Shown here: piece by piece, positions 43,358-53,780 of the stretch | How positions within the stretch are numbered: position 1 is the stretch's first letter | Layout: each line of letters begins with the position of its first letter | Origin: Tribonema minus | Lineage: Eukaryota > Sar > Xanthophyceae > Tribonematales > Tribonemataceae | Length of the DNA stretch: 64,000 nucleotides | Direction: 5' to 3' | NCBI GenBank assembly: GCA_017506865.1 | Contig: JAFCMP010000119.1 | Span: 1-64,000, forward strand | Program-made: the position numbers and the translations under genes | Notes under the pieces: generated by a model | Databases searched by the model: none | Told to the model about the DNA's origin: nothing | What the model saw: only the letters and a program-made list of their open reading frames with translations

Positions 43358-44206
43358 ATGAAGATTTTCGTTGTGGCAGTGTTGCTGGCGCTGGGCGCGT
43401 GCCCCGCTGTCGAGGCACGCTCCAGCTTCACGCTCAAGAGCTTGTTTGCTGGAGGAGACCGTCCAACAGGTATGAAGATGATTGACACTCAATAATGTGT
43501 CGGCATGTATGGATGACAGTGACTCTGCGCGATGCGATGCGATTTTATCCTAAGCGCGTTTGAGAGCTTCATGATCTGCCGTGTCATGAAGGAACCCGCT
43601 TGCATGATCAACAACTACACTACTACATGGAGTAGTCTGCTGGCGAAGAAGAGATCGTCGTGTGTCAGCCCTCACACCACATGTACTCTTCTGCAAAAAA
43701 GATGTCGGCAGATCTTGTTCGCAAGTCTTCAGATGTCAATTCATCAGCTTGTAGGCTCTTTCGACATGGCTGCACATGGCTCAACAGTCCAAAATGAACT
43801 GTCGTTCGGAGCACCCAGCATTGCTGAACGGCATATGTGACGCCACAGTGCTTGAACAGGAGGCCCTACATGCATAGCAAACCCCGCATTTTCATGTCTG
43901 ACTTGCCATCAACTCGCATTTGTGCCTTCCCCCCTCGATCGCGCGCTGCGTGAGGCCGGTGAGCCCCCCCATGGCGACGACAACAACGCCGGCGACGACA
44001 AGGGGGGGCACGACGGCGGCGATGGCCGTGCACTTCGTGAGGCCAATGAGCCCCCCCGTGGCGGCGACGACAAGGGGGGGCATCACGACCGCGCGCTGCG
44101 CGAGGCCAACGAGCCCCCCAGTGGCGGCGACGACAACAACGCCGGCGACAACAAGGGCGGTCACAACGGTGGCGGCGGCGGCGACGACGATCGCCGCACG
44201 ATGTAA
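43358..44206 (+). CDS. Small secreted protein with acidic/Gly repeats
   Basis: Exon 1, 43358-43469, starts at ATG and encodes a clear signal peptide (MKIFVVAVLLALGACPAVEA, cleavage probably after VEA) and FTLKSLFAGGDRPT, ending in CAG|GTATG at phase 1. Exon 2, about 43877-44206, encodes three DRALREANEPP-type units alternating with GGDDNNAGDDKGGH-type segments and ends in TAA. The acceptor ATAG at 43876 gives matching phase but has a poor pyrimidine tract. About 147 aa in total. The Asp/Asn/Gly/His repeats suggest cation binding or a wall or matrix protein; this is inference. Confidence 0.55.
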
Positions 44207-45457
44207 GCTCGCAGCACTAGAAGTATGCCAGTCGCTGCATTCAGCAGGCGGGTATGTGCTCGGGGGGGGGTTGGGGCGCGGTGCTACATGCGCAAACGTG
44301 CGCTTAGAGCTGTAGAATTGGTTTCACCACTGTAGCATGACGCACCCTGTCTTGGTCTCGGTATGTTATATGTGTGTCGGGGGGGGGGGGGGGGACATGG
44401 CCGGTGCGCGTGCACTGAGTAGAAATACGTGTTCGCTTACACGCGCAAATGCGGCGCGCGTGTGCATACACTGCCGCTTACTACTTTGCCTTCAGTAGTG
44501 TGGAACTGCAAGCACTTATCGCACTTATCACAGTACCGTGCTCGAGAGGCCAAGTTGAGCGCTGCTGCAAGCTCCTTGCCCACGTGCTGCACTGCAGCCG
44601 TACAGTCAGCATGGCTGACCGCATTTGTTTGTGCCGCTATCAGAGCCGTGCCATCTTGCTTGGCTGCAATCGGCATAATATCATCGGGTTGAGCCATGCC
44701 ACTAGGTTTGGCGGCGGCCCGCGGCCAGACACTGGCCGCACGCGCTTTGCATGGCCACGAATGCAGTCTGGCGAATAATAATAATTTACTTGCGCGATTA
44801 CGTTGCATACATGTCTGTCTCCTCTCGTTTTTGCTGCTCTTTATGTGGGTGTGTCCGTATGGGGCATGTGCATATGGGAGCATCATGCATGTGCGTGCAC
44901 CCGCACTGCATGTGTCAATATGCACGCCGTATGCGCGCGCTCGCAAATGTTATGAATGTGCTGCTGTGCTTTTGCTCTCTGGCGTAAAGCAGATGACTCG
45001 GCGGCAGCTTGAACCGCTCGGCCTGCACCCGGCCACTCCATGCCAATACACAGTTGAGCTCATTGGCAAAGGCCTTGACACTACTTCAGTATTTGAATAT
45101 GTTTGGCATATGGGCACACACGATGTTGTTGGGTTGCTTGCCGTCCCTTTTCAAGCAGCGCATGGCAAAGTGCAAGGCCAGTCTTGGTCAACAACATTGT
45201 TTCAATCACTGTAGGTAGACCATTTGGTCGCATGCTCGCATGCGGCTGGGTGCACTTGAGGTAGATGGCAAGTGCGACTCATGTGTGTGCAGTCCGCTTC
45301 ACGACGTGCTGTGCAGCATCCTGTCTCATCACCAGCCTCTGCACTGCGTGCTCGCATGGCGCGAGCGCAATATCATGCGCCGCAGTGCGTACACATGTGT
45401 GCTGACCCAGTGTCATGGCCCCGATCAGGAACCATAACCATATATGCTTGCTTGCAG
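44207..45457. other. Spacer, possibly containing exons
   Basis: A G15 homopolymer lies near 44379-44393. A plus-strand stretch near 44993-45210 (MTRRQLEPLGLHPATP...) follows an AG and is open for about 70 codons, but has no recognised domain. Nothing firm. Confidence 0.3.
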
Positions 45458-45548
45458 TATGAAGGAGGCGGCGACGGCATTTGCGTCGAACACCGTCCTG
45501 ATTCTGAGAGAGCTGGTGACTGCGACCGATCGCGCAGCAAAGGCTTGA
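45458..45548 (+). CDS. Possible terminal exon of an unknown gene
   Basis: After the acceptor CTTGCAG at 45457, the frame from ATG 45459 gives MKEAATAFASNTVLILREL and VTATDRAAKA before TGA (45546-45548), 29 residues with a helical, protein-like composition. Upstream exons are not identified. A longer frame in another phase crosses the same bases and contains the short dispersed repeat, so it is less likely. Confidence 0.3.
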
Positions 45549-45603
45549 CTCTGACTGCTGTGCACAAGGGGTGGAGGGACGAGAAGTGTGCTGCGTTCAT
45601 TGA

Positions 45604-45640
45604 ATCTCGCTCAGGGCGCGAAAAAATTCCAGATGAATAT
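45604..45640 (+). repeat. Short dispersed repeat, copy 3
   Basis: TCTCGCTCAGGGCGCGAAAA followed by ATTCCAGATGAA; third copy of the family at 2616 and 41712. Confidence 0.55.
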
Positions 45641-46914
45641 CCAAGCTAGCTGTACGGAATCTACATGCCGTGTGACTGTCTGAAAGTGTCTCAATGACAA
45701 CCTAACTCAAACGACGCCGCCGCCAATTGGCATCTCGAGATCCACCTCTATGTCCTTGTCCATGTCCCCCCCCCCCCCCCTCTTCCGCTGTCACGTGGTG
45801 CGACCGTTAGATGGTCAAGTGCCCGTTGTTGCAGTCACTAGAATTCAATGTTGATCCCTCGTGTAATGAGCTTGGCACGAGTGTCCTGCCCTGTGCTTGT
45901 GCATTCGAGATCGCTGCATGGAGTGTATTGTGTTGGTTTCCACAAGCATGATGAACATACATTTAAGCTACATGTGGAGCCTGTGTGAACAGGTCTGGCT
46001 GGGCCAGAGTTCGGCTTGCTCCGCCCAATACGACAGGCGCCCGCTGTCACAACAGAGACAATGCGCAGTATGGGAGTAGGACGCCTGTCACGCCATCACA
46101 CGCAGCGCTTGGCGACATGGTGTTGAAAGCTGAACGGGCGCATTTGCGCATCACAACACTGCCGCTTGTCAGTGGCGCCACTACCCATAACAGTACAAGT
46201 GCACCCTGCAGCACAGTTTTTTCAGTGTGTGTCAACCAGACCCCACCAAGACCGTGCTCTGTACTGTAGCCATGTCAGTTCACAAATATGGCAATTAATC
46301 CGCGCAGTAGCAACAGCGCCGCCGATGCGAGGTGACAGTGTCGTGATTTGTGCAGCCTTATGTGGCAAGCGCAAGGAACGGTGACTTTATTCGCGCACTT
46401 CGCAACCCTCCCACTGACCGCCACCGCAAGATCTGTGGCAGCCGCTTACACTAGCAAAACTCACTGACCCCCCCCCCCTGCCCCTTGCATCATTCTGCGC
46501 CTCCCCTCAGCCCCCCAAAACTATGCCGGCGACTGACACAAAAAGCACACTTGGCAGTACCCAGCGCAGTGGCGCAATTAGGGTTCCGCTATGCAAAGCC
46601 CGCGGGTAGTACGAATGCCCCCGTGGCGCCCCGTTCCCCCCCCGCTGCGCGCAACCCCCCATTTCCCCCTTCACAACGCCCCCCAGAGCCTTCCTCTCCA
46701 CTTGGCTTCCTTTCATCGACAGAAACTGCACAGGTCCATGCAAGGCCGCAACGCCGCGGCAAAAGGGGGGTAGCGGGGGGGGGGGGGGGGCTGTCGAGAG
46801 TGCAGCCACTGACCTCCTGCCCCGCCGCCGCTCACAGGGGGAGCAGGCGAAGGAAGGGGGTGGGGGGGGGGACTGTCGAGAGCGCGCGGCCACAGTGACC
46901 CCCTGTGTCGCTGC
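45641..46914. other. Spacer downstream of aldolase
   Basis: No gene recognised. Several C or G homopolymers (about 45767-45780, 46467-46476, 46776-46790). At about 46790-46850 a decayed copy of the aldolase 3' end and following bases is seen (46872-46930 is the original). Confidence 0.45.
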
Positions 46915-49900
46915 TTACAGGGGGAGCGCGAGCGTGTTGACGTTGCCCAGGTCTTGGCACGCCTTCTTGACGCGCGCGACCATGGTCTCCTCCGCCTTGC
47001 GCAGCCACACGCGCGGGTCGTAGAACTTTTTGTTGGGCTTGTCCTCGCCGTCGGGGTTGCCGATTTGGCCCTGTGACGTGCCACGCACATGTACACGCGC
47101 AGAATGAGTGCCGTTGAGGCATTGATCCCAGTTGATTTGTGTAGTACGCATGTAACACAATAGTGCGCCGTACCCATGAGTCTGTTGTGAATGTACATTT
47201 TGTGGGAGTTGTCCTCGCCGTCGGGGTTGCCGATTTGGCCCTGTGACACAGAATCCATTGCGGAAGGGTGAGTGATGGATGCAGCTTGTGAAGCACAATG
47301 CAACATGGTGCGCCATATGATATCCATGACTTTCTAAATTGAACATTTTGCTGGGGCTTGTCCTCGCCGTCGGGGTTGCGAATTTGGCCCTGCAACGCGC
47401 CACAACAGATTGGCGCGCACAGGGTAAGCGCCAATTAACTCCGGAAGTGTTTGTATCATAATGCAACAAAGTGCGCCATATCCATTGCTTTTTGAATGTA
47501 CTTTGATTGCATCTTGCTGGGCTTGTCCTCGCCGTCAAAGTTGCCAATTTTGTCCTGTGATATGCCAGAGCTCACGCACTTAGCCCGCCATAGAAGCTGT
47601 GAGTAAACTCATGCCTACGACTGCTTGGTACGTTTGCATTGCCAGACTGAAAATACATAAATATGCGCGCACACGCAAACACACAAACACACACAAGCGC
47701 GCACACATAAGAACTCGTGCACACACGCGCGTGTGCAACACACGCGTATGCGCATACATGGATACTCGAATGAATACATACATACACAATACACACATGC
47801 GTGCACGCCATCTCTCACCTGGAGGTAGCCCTCCTTGGCCTTGTAGAAGTCAAGGATGCCCTCCCAGTACGCCCACTGCGTGTCCGTGTCGACGTTCATC
47901 TTCACGACACCGGCCTGAGGGGTTGCGCATACGCACAGCAATAGAATTGGTCAATAAACAAGTTAATAAGTCCTTATAGCGTCAACCTTCGTCTTCGCCA
48001 CGCCGCTTTGCGCATGTGCACACAGCAGAAATGGTCAATAAGCAAGAGTAGTCCACATAGTGTCAACGTTCATCTTCACAACGCCGGCCTGAGGGGTTGC
48101 GCATACGCACCAACAGGAAATTAGTCAATCAACAAGAGAATCAACCAGCTTGTCCTAGGTAGCACATACCCAATAAAAATCGATAACAGGAAATTAGTCA
48201 ATCACAAGAGCATCAACCCGCTTGTCCTAGGTAGCACATACCCAATAAAAATCGATAACAAGAGTATCAACCAAAAATCGACAACGAGAGTATTAAGCAG
48301 CTTGTCCATATGATACCAATGATCATCTTCACCACATGGGCCTGAGCCTGAAACCCATTACACAGCGGCCGTAAGCCCACTACAATTACGGCAAGCAAAG
48401 ATTCGTGCAGATCTGCGGTGAGCAACGTTGTGACCAAAGCTCTAGCAGCAAAAGCTCCAGCAGCACGTCAACGTCGTTGAAGTGTGAGTTGAAGTTGTGG
48501 TGACTCACCTCAACAGCCGTCTTGATCTCCTCCTCCGTGGAGCCGGAGCCACCGTGGAACACAAAGTAGCAGGGCTTCTCCTCAGACCCTCCGAGCTGTC
48601 GCAGCAGAAAGCGCAAGACAATGCAGGAGATGGTTATTATCATTACTCACTGATGTCATAACTTGAGGTTGTTGTAGTTGAAGTTCAGCCACGTCAAAGT
48701 TCAGAACACAAAATAGCAGGGCTTTCTCCTCAGACCCTTCAAGCTGTTGTAGCAGAACGGGCGCAGGGCGATGGCGTTTTGATAGTTGAACTTCAGCCAG
48801 GGGGCCACTCTCTGAAGGCTGGAACACAAAGTAGTGGGGCTTCTCCTCGGGCGCTGTAACACACATGTGGCAGATCCGTATCCTACAGCAAATATGTGTG
48901 CTATAAGCCATGTGTACTTCTACATGGATACTTCTGCGTATCATTCTTTTTCTTCTGCTGCACGCACACTCCAGGTGCGGCTGAGGATGGCGGAGTGGAG
49001 CTGGCGTTCCCTGGCTTGTACACAAGCGTGGTACTCGCAGCGTTTTAATACACTTGATAACTACGTATATACCATGAAACACTTGTATAGGTAGGTACAC
49101 AACTCCCAGCGTAGCCTGCACACACATTGCTGCGCATAAAGGCACTTGCGGCTAACCATCCATTGTCACTTAGAGCTCTACGATCTTTTGATTCATTTCC
49201 ATAAACTCTGCAGTGCAAACGCCAGGTGCGCCTGAGAATGGCGGAGTTGAGGTTGGCATCCTCAGGCTCGCACACAAGAGCAACTCTCCGTAGCAAACTG
49301 TCACCATACATAGCAGAAACGCATCCGTGTACAGAACAGTACCCTCAAAGTAGCCCAACTCCTGGTGCGTCTTGAGAATTGCGGGGTTGAGCTGGCCATT
49401 CCCCGGCTTGAATACAGGAGATGATGCCCCACAGAAACCGTAATCCTAACTGTATGCGTGCTACTATCCATAGTCTAAACACATCCATGCACGCACCTTG
49501 CTGCGCACAAACTCCTGGTGCGTCTTGAGGATCGCGGGTTGAGCTTGACGTTCCGCAGCTTGTACACAGGGGATGACTCTCCACACAGTAACCCTAACCC
49601 TAACCCTACCCCTTACCGTAACTTCATGTGCACGCACCTTGCTGCGCAAAAACTCCTGGTGCGTCTTGAGGATCGCGGGGTTGAGCTTGACGTTCCGCGG
49701 CTTGTACACAGGGGATGACTCCCCACAGTAACCCTAACCCTACCCCTAACCCTAACTTCTTGTGCACATACCTTGCTGCGTACGAACTCCTGGTGCGTCT
49801 TGAGGATCGCGGGGTTGAGCTTGACGTTCCCCGGCTTGTACACGCCGTGCACGTTGCCAAACGCGGCGGCGATGGAGAAGTGGTCCGCGACGCTCGCAAG

Positions 49901-52900
49901 CGTCGACTGCACGCTCCAGATCTGCTCGGGCTGCGTGTAGAGCTTGTTGACGTCGGCGTGCGAGTTGTCCACGCCGTCCTCCTCGCCGCCCGTGATGCCG
50001 ATCTCCATCTCGAGCCAGATCTTCATGGGGGCCATGCGCTCAAAGTATTTCTGGGGGGGGGGGGGGGGGTGATGGGGGGGGAGGAGGGGGGGGGGGGGGG
50101 TGTTGAGCACCAAATTTGTGCATGCATAGACATATTCGATTGCTGTCGTCAACAGCATAATAAAAATGAGTTGTTCACGCCGTCCTCCTCGCCAATGAAA
50201 GTGCTAATCTCCACGAGTGTTGACAAGAGCTACATGACTTTTAAACCATGAGCCACACCTACCTATGAAAGTAGTTTCTGGCGTTTGTGACTCGAAGACA
50301 CTCAGCAGCTGTGACATCAAATCTGCCTGCTGCAACTCCCAGACAGAAAAATTCACTCTGAGTTCCCGCTTCTTGTGCTCGTGACACCACCGCCCACACA
50401 GCGGCCACTGGCTATCCCAAACCCCAACCTTAGGAACCACCCTAACCCTAAACCTTAGGGTTGGGGTTTGTCAGGTGTCCCACACAGCGCTCAGAAGCGC
50501 TGGCCAGCGTCCGCGTGCTCAACACTTTACCCTCACCCTGACCTCAAGTATACTACTACATCAAAGTGAAAGTAATAAGGACTTGCTGCAACCAGGGCAT
50601 CCGCTCGGGTCCAGCACGGACCTCAGCAACTCATGCTCTGGCTGGTGCAGCTGGGATCACAGCTTGTGCGCAGGCGGCATTTTGTTTCTCTTTACATGCG
50701 CCGTGCGCGTCTCCACAATCTCCTCTGCCACAACATTACATAAAACTTCAACCGGGCCTGCGCCTCTCCCCTTTCCCGTCGCTCAAGTCCCATATGAGTG
50801 GCGCATGTCGCGTACAGGCGCTTGTTGCTGCGCCCCCGTGCGCGATGGTGTAACTTGAACTAAAGCTTCTGCCATCCAGAACGCAGCTTGCGGGTGTTCG
50901 CGTCTCACTGTGCACCCCCAGCTCAGGTCAGTTGTTGCACTACAGCCATAATCACAACTATAACCTCAACTGCCGCAGCACACACTGGCGTTTCACCACT
51001 CATCATTTGTCCTGGTCCGCCATCTCTGTATGAACACCGTCGGCTGGAACTCCAACTTCATTTAGAACGTCAAACTTCAATAAAATTAGGTCTCTTCTTG
51101 CGCTCGTCGTCGCAATCCTCACGACCAAGATGCTCCTCAATCTCAGCTGTACACAGGTGCGCGCAAGTGCCATGTGCACTCGTCCACAACGTACGCTACA
51201 AATACGACTAAACTCATTTTACTGACTCTGGACATATCCGTGCTCCCCTTGCCGCCTCCTCCTTCCTTTACACTGCGGCAGTGCGACTAGCACTAGCTAA
51301 ACCCACTGTAGACCCACTGTCACAAACTCAAATGAACATCAACTTGACATGTACATCAACTACTCCACATCTCCTTGTCCATCTCCTCGCTCAGGCCCAG
51401 CATGTGGCACAAGAACAGCGGCTCGCAGTGTCGCGCGCAACTGCCGACTGCCCACACACGGTCAAACCTCAACTTGAAGTTCAACAAACTGACCTTGCGG
51501 GTCTTCATGTTCACATCGTCCACCTCCTTCCTTCCACACACAGCAACATCCCTAAACCGCCATGCTATAACTTCAAATGAAAATGCAACTGACCTTGCAC
51601 GTCTCAATGTTCTCCTCGTCCACCTCCTCGCTCAGGTCCAGCATGTGGCTCGAGAAGAGCGGCTCGCCGTTCTTCTCAAAGTACTCCTCGTCCGCTGCGA
51701 GCATGCCGTCAAACTTCAAATTAAACTTCAACTGACCTTGCACGACTCATAAACCTCAAGTTTGAAGTGCAAGTGACTCACCTTGCACGTCTCGATGTTC
51801 TCCTCGTCCACCTCCTCGCTCAGGTCCAGCATGTGGCTCGAGAAGAGCGGCTCGCCGTTCTTCTCAAAGAACTCCTCGTCCGCCGCGAGCATGCCGTCGA
51901 ACCACGGCAGCAGCTTCTTGGCGCAGTGGTCCGAGTGCAGCACCACGGGGATGCCGTAGTACTTGGCCATCTGGCGCACGTGCAGCGCCATGGCGACGCT
52001 CCCCGCGATCGACGCCTGCTCCTTGGGCTCCTTGTTGTTGATAGACTTGCCCGCGAAGAACGCCGCGCCGCCGTTGGAGGCCTGGCGAAAGGGGTTGCGT
52101 TGCGGTATACATTGGGGGGGGGGGGGGGGGTGTTCAGATTGCGGTCTTACTATGGTGACAGCACGGTTATTCACAGATGATAACTTTTGTTGTGATGCAG
52201 ATAAGGCTCCTTGGTGTTGATAGCATTGCCCCCTAAGAACGCCGCGCCGCCGTCGGAGGCCTGCACGGCGGAAGGAGAGGAGGGTTGCGAGGGGGGGGGG
52301 TCCAGTTGTGCAAGAAACTTCTGTTTTATATTCATAATGACAGCTGCAGGGCATCGCTGATGTGACAGTGTGTGGGTGACAAAAAGCGGCATTCCGCAGG
52401 CGTATGAGAACTGTGCGTTCAGCAACGCTGAAACGGCAAAGCATATACTGCTGGCTGCCCGCTGCTTACAATTGTTGTTGACGATACCATCAACGCTGTG
52501 ACGCTCGCGATGGTGGCGCGTAGGCGTGCGGGCAGAATTTGCTTTCAGAATGCATGTGGAACGCGCCCGAAGTGTGCGTGAGAGGGTTACGGTTGGGGTT
52601 AGGGCCTGATGGCTGGCGTTGCGATTACACTTGCAGCCGAGGCCCCCCAAAAAAAGCTCATCTGGAATCCTCCATGCCAGAGAGGCGCACGCAAAAGAAA
52701 AGGCCAGCACGCTATTCCACTACTCCAAGTCATGCACAAGTAGTGCTCCCTCTGCAGAGCAAAGTTCATTGAAAGCGTGCGAAGCGAGAGCCCCACTAGC
52801 ACACACACGCAATGGCCGCTGGAGGTTCATTTCAGATCTTGACTGCAACTAGCAGGTACTCCGTTTTCACTGCAATGGTACTGAACAAGCGCTCTGCTTA

Positions 52901-53653
52901 TTTTGCGCAACACGTCTCCGCAGCGTGTTTCCTGATGACACAGCGTCCCAGAGTGTCCAGATGCACCAAGGTGCGCCCCTGGCGCAGTGCGTACTGTTCT
53001 GTACTACTGCACTGTGCTGTGCTGTACTGTAGTGTAAGCGGGAGCTGCCACATCGCGTAGACTACTGCACGACGACGACTGTGCATTTACCATTGAAGTA
53101 AGCCTCAAAGTGCGCTCCTGTGTTTATTGCACAGTACTGCAGCGCATTTGCATGTCTAAGAGGTACACATTACACATGACTTCAAGTGTGAATCATCATC
53201 ACCTGGATGATGATGGGCGAGCCGATGGACGCGGCGGCCTCCATGACGGCATTGCACGACGACGACGACACGACGTTCACCGTACTTACTATAAGGGCAA
53301 GCCAGGTAGTGCTGTACTGTGGTTAGTGTATGGGAACAGTAGCGCACTTGGCATACTTTCAAAAAAATACTGAAGTCCAAAAATATTACACGTCAAGTGC
53401 GAAGTGTCACCTGGATGATGATGGGTGAGCCGATGGAGGCGGCGGCCTCCATGACGGCGTTGCACGACGACGACGACACCACATTCACCGCGGGGATGGC
53501 ATACCCGTGCTTCTTGGCGTGCGCAAAGAGCTTCACCACCTTGTCGCCCGTGATCACGCCAGTTCCGACCTCCTCCAAAAGGGTGGGCTGCGTCGCGTTG
53601 CGTGTGCAGTTGCGGCAGGGACATGGTGTTTCCTTAGGACAGATCCATGCCAT
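46915..53653 (-). CDS. Class II fructose-bisphosphate aldolase
   Basis: Cleaves fructose 1,6-bisphosphate to DHAP and glyceraldehyde 3-phosphate, or the reverse, using zinc. Exons in transcript order: A (5' edge uncertain, to 53411), B 52081-51782, C 50050-49772, D 48595-48509, E 47914-47819, F 47070-46915 with stop TAA. B to F are multiples of three and join in phase 0, giving 305 aa plus about 55-80 from A, close to the FbaA length of about 360. Motifs: TGVITGDKV and NVVSSSSCNAV (A), VVLHSDHCAKK with a zinc-ligand His and LFSSHMLDLSEE (B), GITGGEEDGVDNSH and HGVYKPGNV (C), FHGGSGS (D), KMNVDTDTQWA (E), GQIGNPDGEDKPNKKFYDPR (F). The ATG at 53651-53653 opens the frame of A, but a splice acceptor near 53593 or an upstream targeting exon is equally possible. 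Every intron carries exon-edge copies. Confidence 0.95.
47205..47560 (-). repeat. Three copies of the start of aldolase exon F
   Basis: The exon start (CACAG|GGCCAAATCGGCAAC..., GQIGNPDGED) recurs upstream in the intron near 47208-47245, 47357-47393 and 47524-47560. Protein text stays close (GQIGNPDGED, GQIRNPDGED, DKIGNFDGED), acceptor AG kept in most. Spacing is about 150-170 bp. Confidence 0.92.
47640..47800. repeat. CA/CG-rich simple sequence in aldolase intron
   Basis: Degenerate ACAC/GCGC and ATAC repeats of about 150 bases just downstream of exon E on the minus strand. It produces long His/Cys/Val-rich artefact frames on the minus strand. Confidence 0.8.
48060..48345 (-). repeat. Copies of the start of aldolase exon E
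   Basis: The exon E start with its acceptor (GGTTGCGCATACGCAC flank, CCTCAG|GCCGG...GTGAAGATGAACG) recurs near 48060-48110 and, more decayed, near 48318-48345. Within the same intron a 72-bp unit (AGGAAATTAGTCAATCA...) is duplicated at about 48113-48258. Confidence 0.85.
48710..48850 (-). repeat. Copies of the start of aldolase exon D
   Basis: The text CAG|CT..GAGGGTCTGAGGAGAA (L.GSEEK) recurs upstream at about 48714-48757 and partly at 48822-48850 (PEEKPHYFVFQ). The acceptor is kept in the first. Confidence 0.85.
48966..49730 (-). repeat. Five copies of the 3' end of aldolase exon C
   Basis: The exon end (KPGNVKLNPAILKTHQEFVRSK split as KPGNVKLNPAIL and KTHQEFVRSK, then GTATGT) recurs in the downstream intron, with copies whose HQEF text begins near 49651, 49510, 49358, 49215 and 48966. 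Identity falls with distance: the nearest are nearly perfect, the farthest keep about 70% of bases. CCCTAA-type repeats sit between the nearest copies. Confidence 0.93.
49135..49190 (-). repeat. Dispersed repeat shared with 59453-59515
   Basis: Minus strand GAATCAAAAGATCGTAGAGC followed by TCTAAGTGACAA and GTTAGCCGCAAGTGCCTT matches the plus strand at about 59453-59515, apart from a five-base insertion and a few changes. Family unknown. Confidence 0.7.
49585..49760 (+). repeat. Interstitial CCCTAA repeats
   Basis: Two short CCCTAACCCTAACCC clusters (about 49589-49618 and 49728-49757) within the aldolase intron C-D, each beside an exon C copy. Similar clusters lie near 50417-50470, 59130-59166, 61903-61922 and 63046-63065. 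Confidence 0.85.
50053..50100 (-). promoter_or_regulatory. C-homopolymer polypyrimidine tract before aldolase exon C
   Basis: On the minus strand, two long C runs directly precede the acceptor CAG at 50051-50053. Similar C runs precede exon B (about 52112-52130), sulfotransferase exon 6 (about 39815-39870) and the exon at 58560. They take the place of the usual U-rich tract. Confidence 0.7.
51374..51712 (-). repeat. Two copies of the 3' end of aldolase exon B
   Basis: The exon end (KNGEPLFSSHMLDLSEEVDEE, then NIETCK and the donor) at 51782-51890 recurs at about 51595-51710 (nearly perfect) and 51374-51430 (CEPLFLCHMLGLSEEMDKE, decayed). Period about 180-240 bp. Both lie in the intron B-C. 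Confidence 0.93.
52215..52263 (-). repeat. Copy of the start of aldolase exon B
   Basis: GCAG|GCCTCCGACGGCGGC...ATCAACACCAAGGAGCC matches the exon B start (ASNGGAAFFAGKSINNKEP) as ASDGGAAFLGGNAINTKEP, with acceptor, about 180 bp upstream of the real one. Confidence 0.92.
52264..53197. other. Aldolase intron A-B interior
   Basis: No coding text recognised. Contains TGTACTG-type simple repeats near 52980-53040 and a TTAGGG-like patch near 52585-52605. Confidence 0.5.
53198..53283 (-). repeat. Copy of the 3' end of aldolase exon A
   Basis: Matches 53408-53493 and encodes the same residues (VNVVSSSSCNAVMEAA through SIGSPIIIQ) with the donor GTGATG. Period 210 bp. No acceptor or 5' half is present. 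Confidence 0.94.
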
Positions 53654-53780
53654 TCATATTGATGAAACACGCATTTATGCCAGTTCCGACCTCCTCCAGT
53701 GCATTGCGCGCGCATTTGCGGCGGGAACACGGGAGTTTTAGGTCAAATGCATGCAGTGCGGAGTTGCGGCAGGGTGTTGA
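53554..53780 (-). repeat. Copies around the start of aldolase exon A
   Basis: The text ...CGCAACTGC.CACGCAA...TTGGAGGAGGTCGGAACTGG at 53554-53625 recurs at about 53682-53732, and a third fragment (GCCGCAACTCCGCACTGC) is near 53752-53775. This makes the true 5' edge of exon A hard to place. Confidence 0.8.

Noticed and set aside
43892-44164. Hydrophobic minus-strand ORF (VVVAATGGLVGL)
   Set aside because: It is the antisense of the secreted repeat protein, whose frame has a signal peptide exon.
46713-47547. Long minus-strand ORFs of about 200 residues over the aldolase 3' region
   Set aside because: They run through introns and exon copies. The repeated GQIGNPDGED-like phrases in them are exon F copies, not a repeat protein.
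47572-47941. Cys/Val/His-rich frames with VCVCV runs
   Set aside because: Products of a CA/CG simple repeat in an intron.
49585-49760. Chromosome end
   Set aside because: CCCTAA clusters are short, degenerate and internal to a gene.
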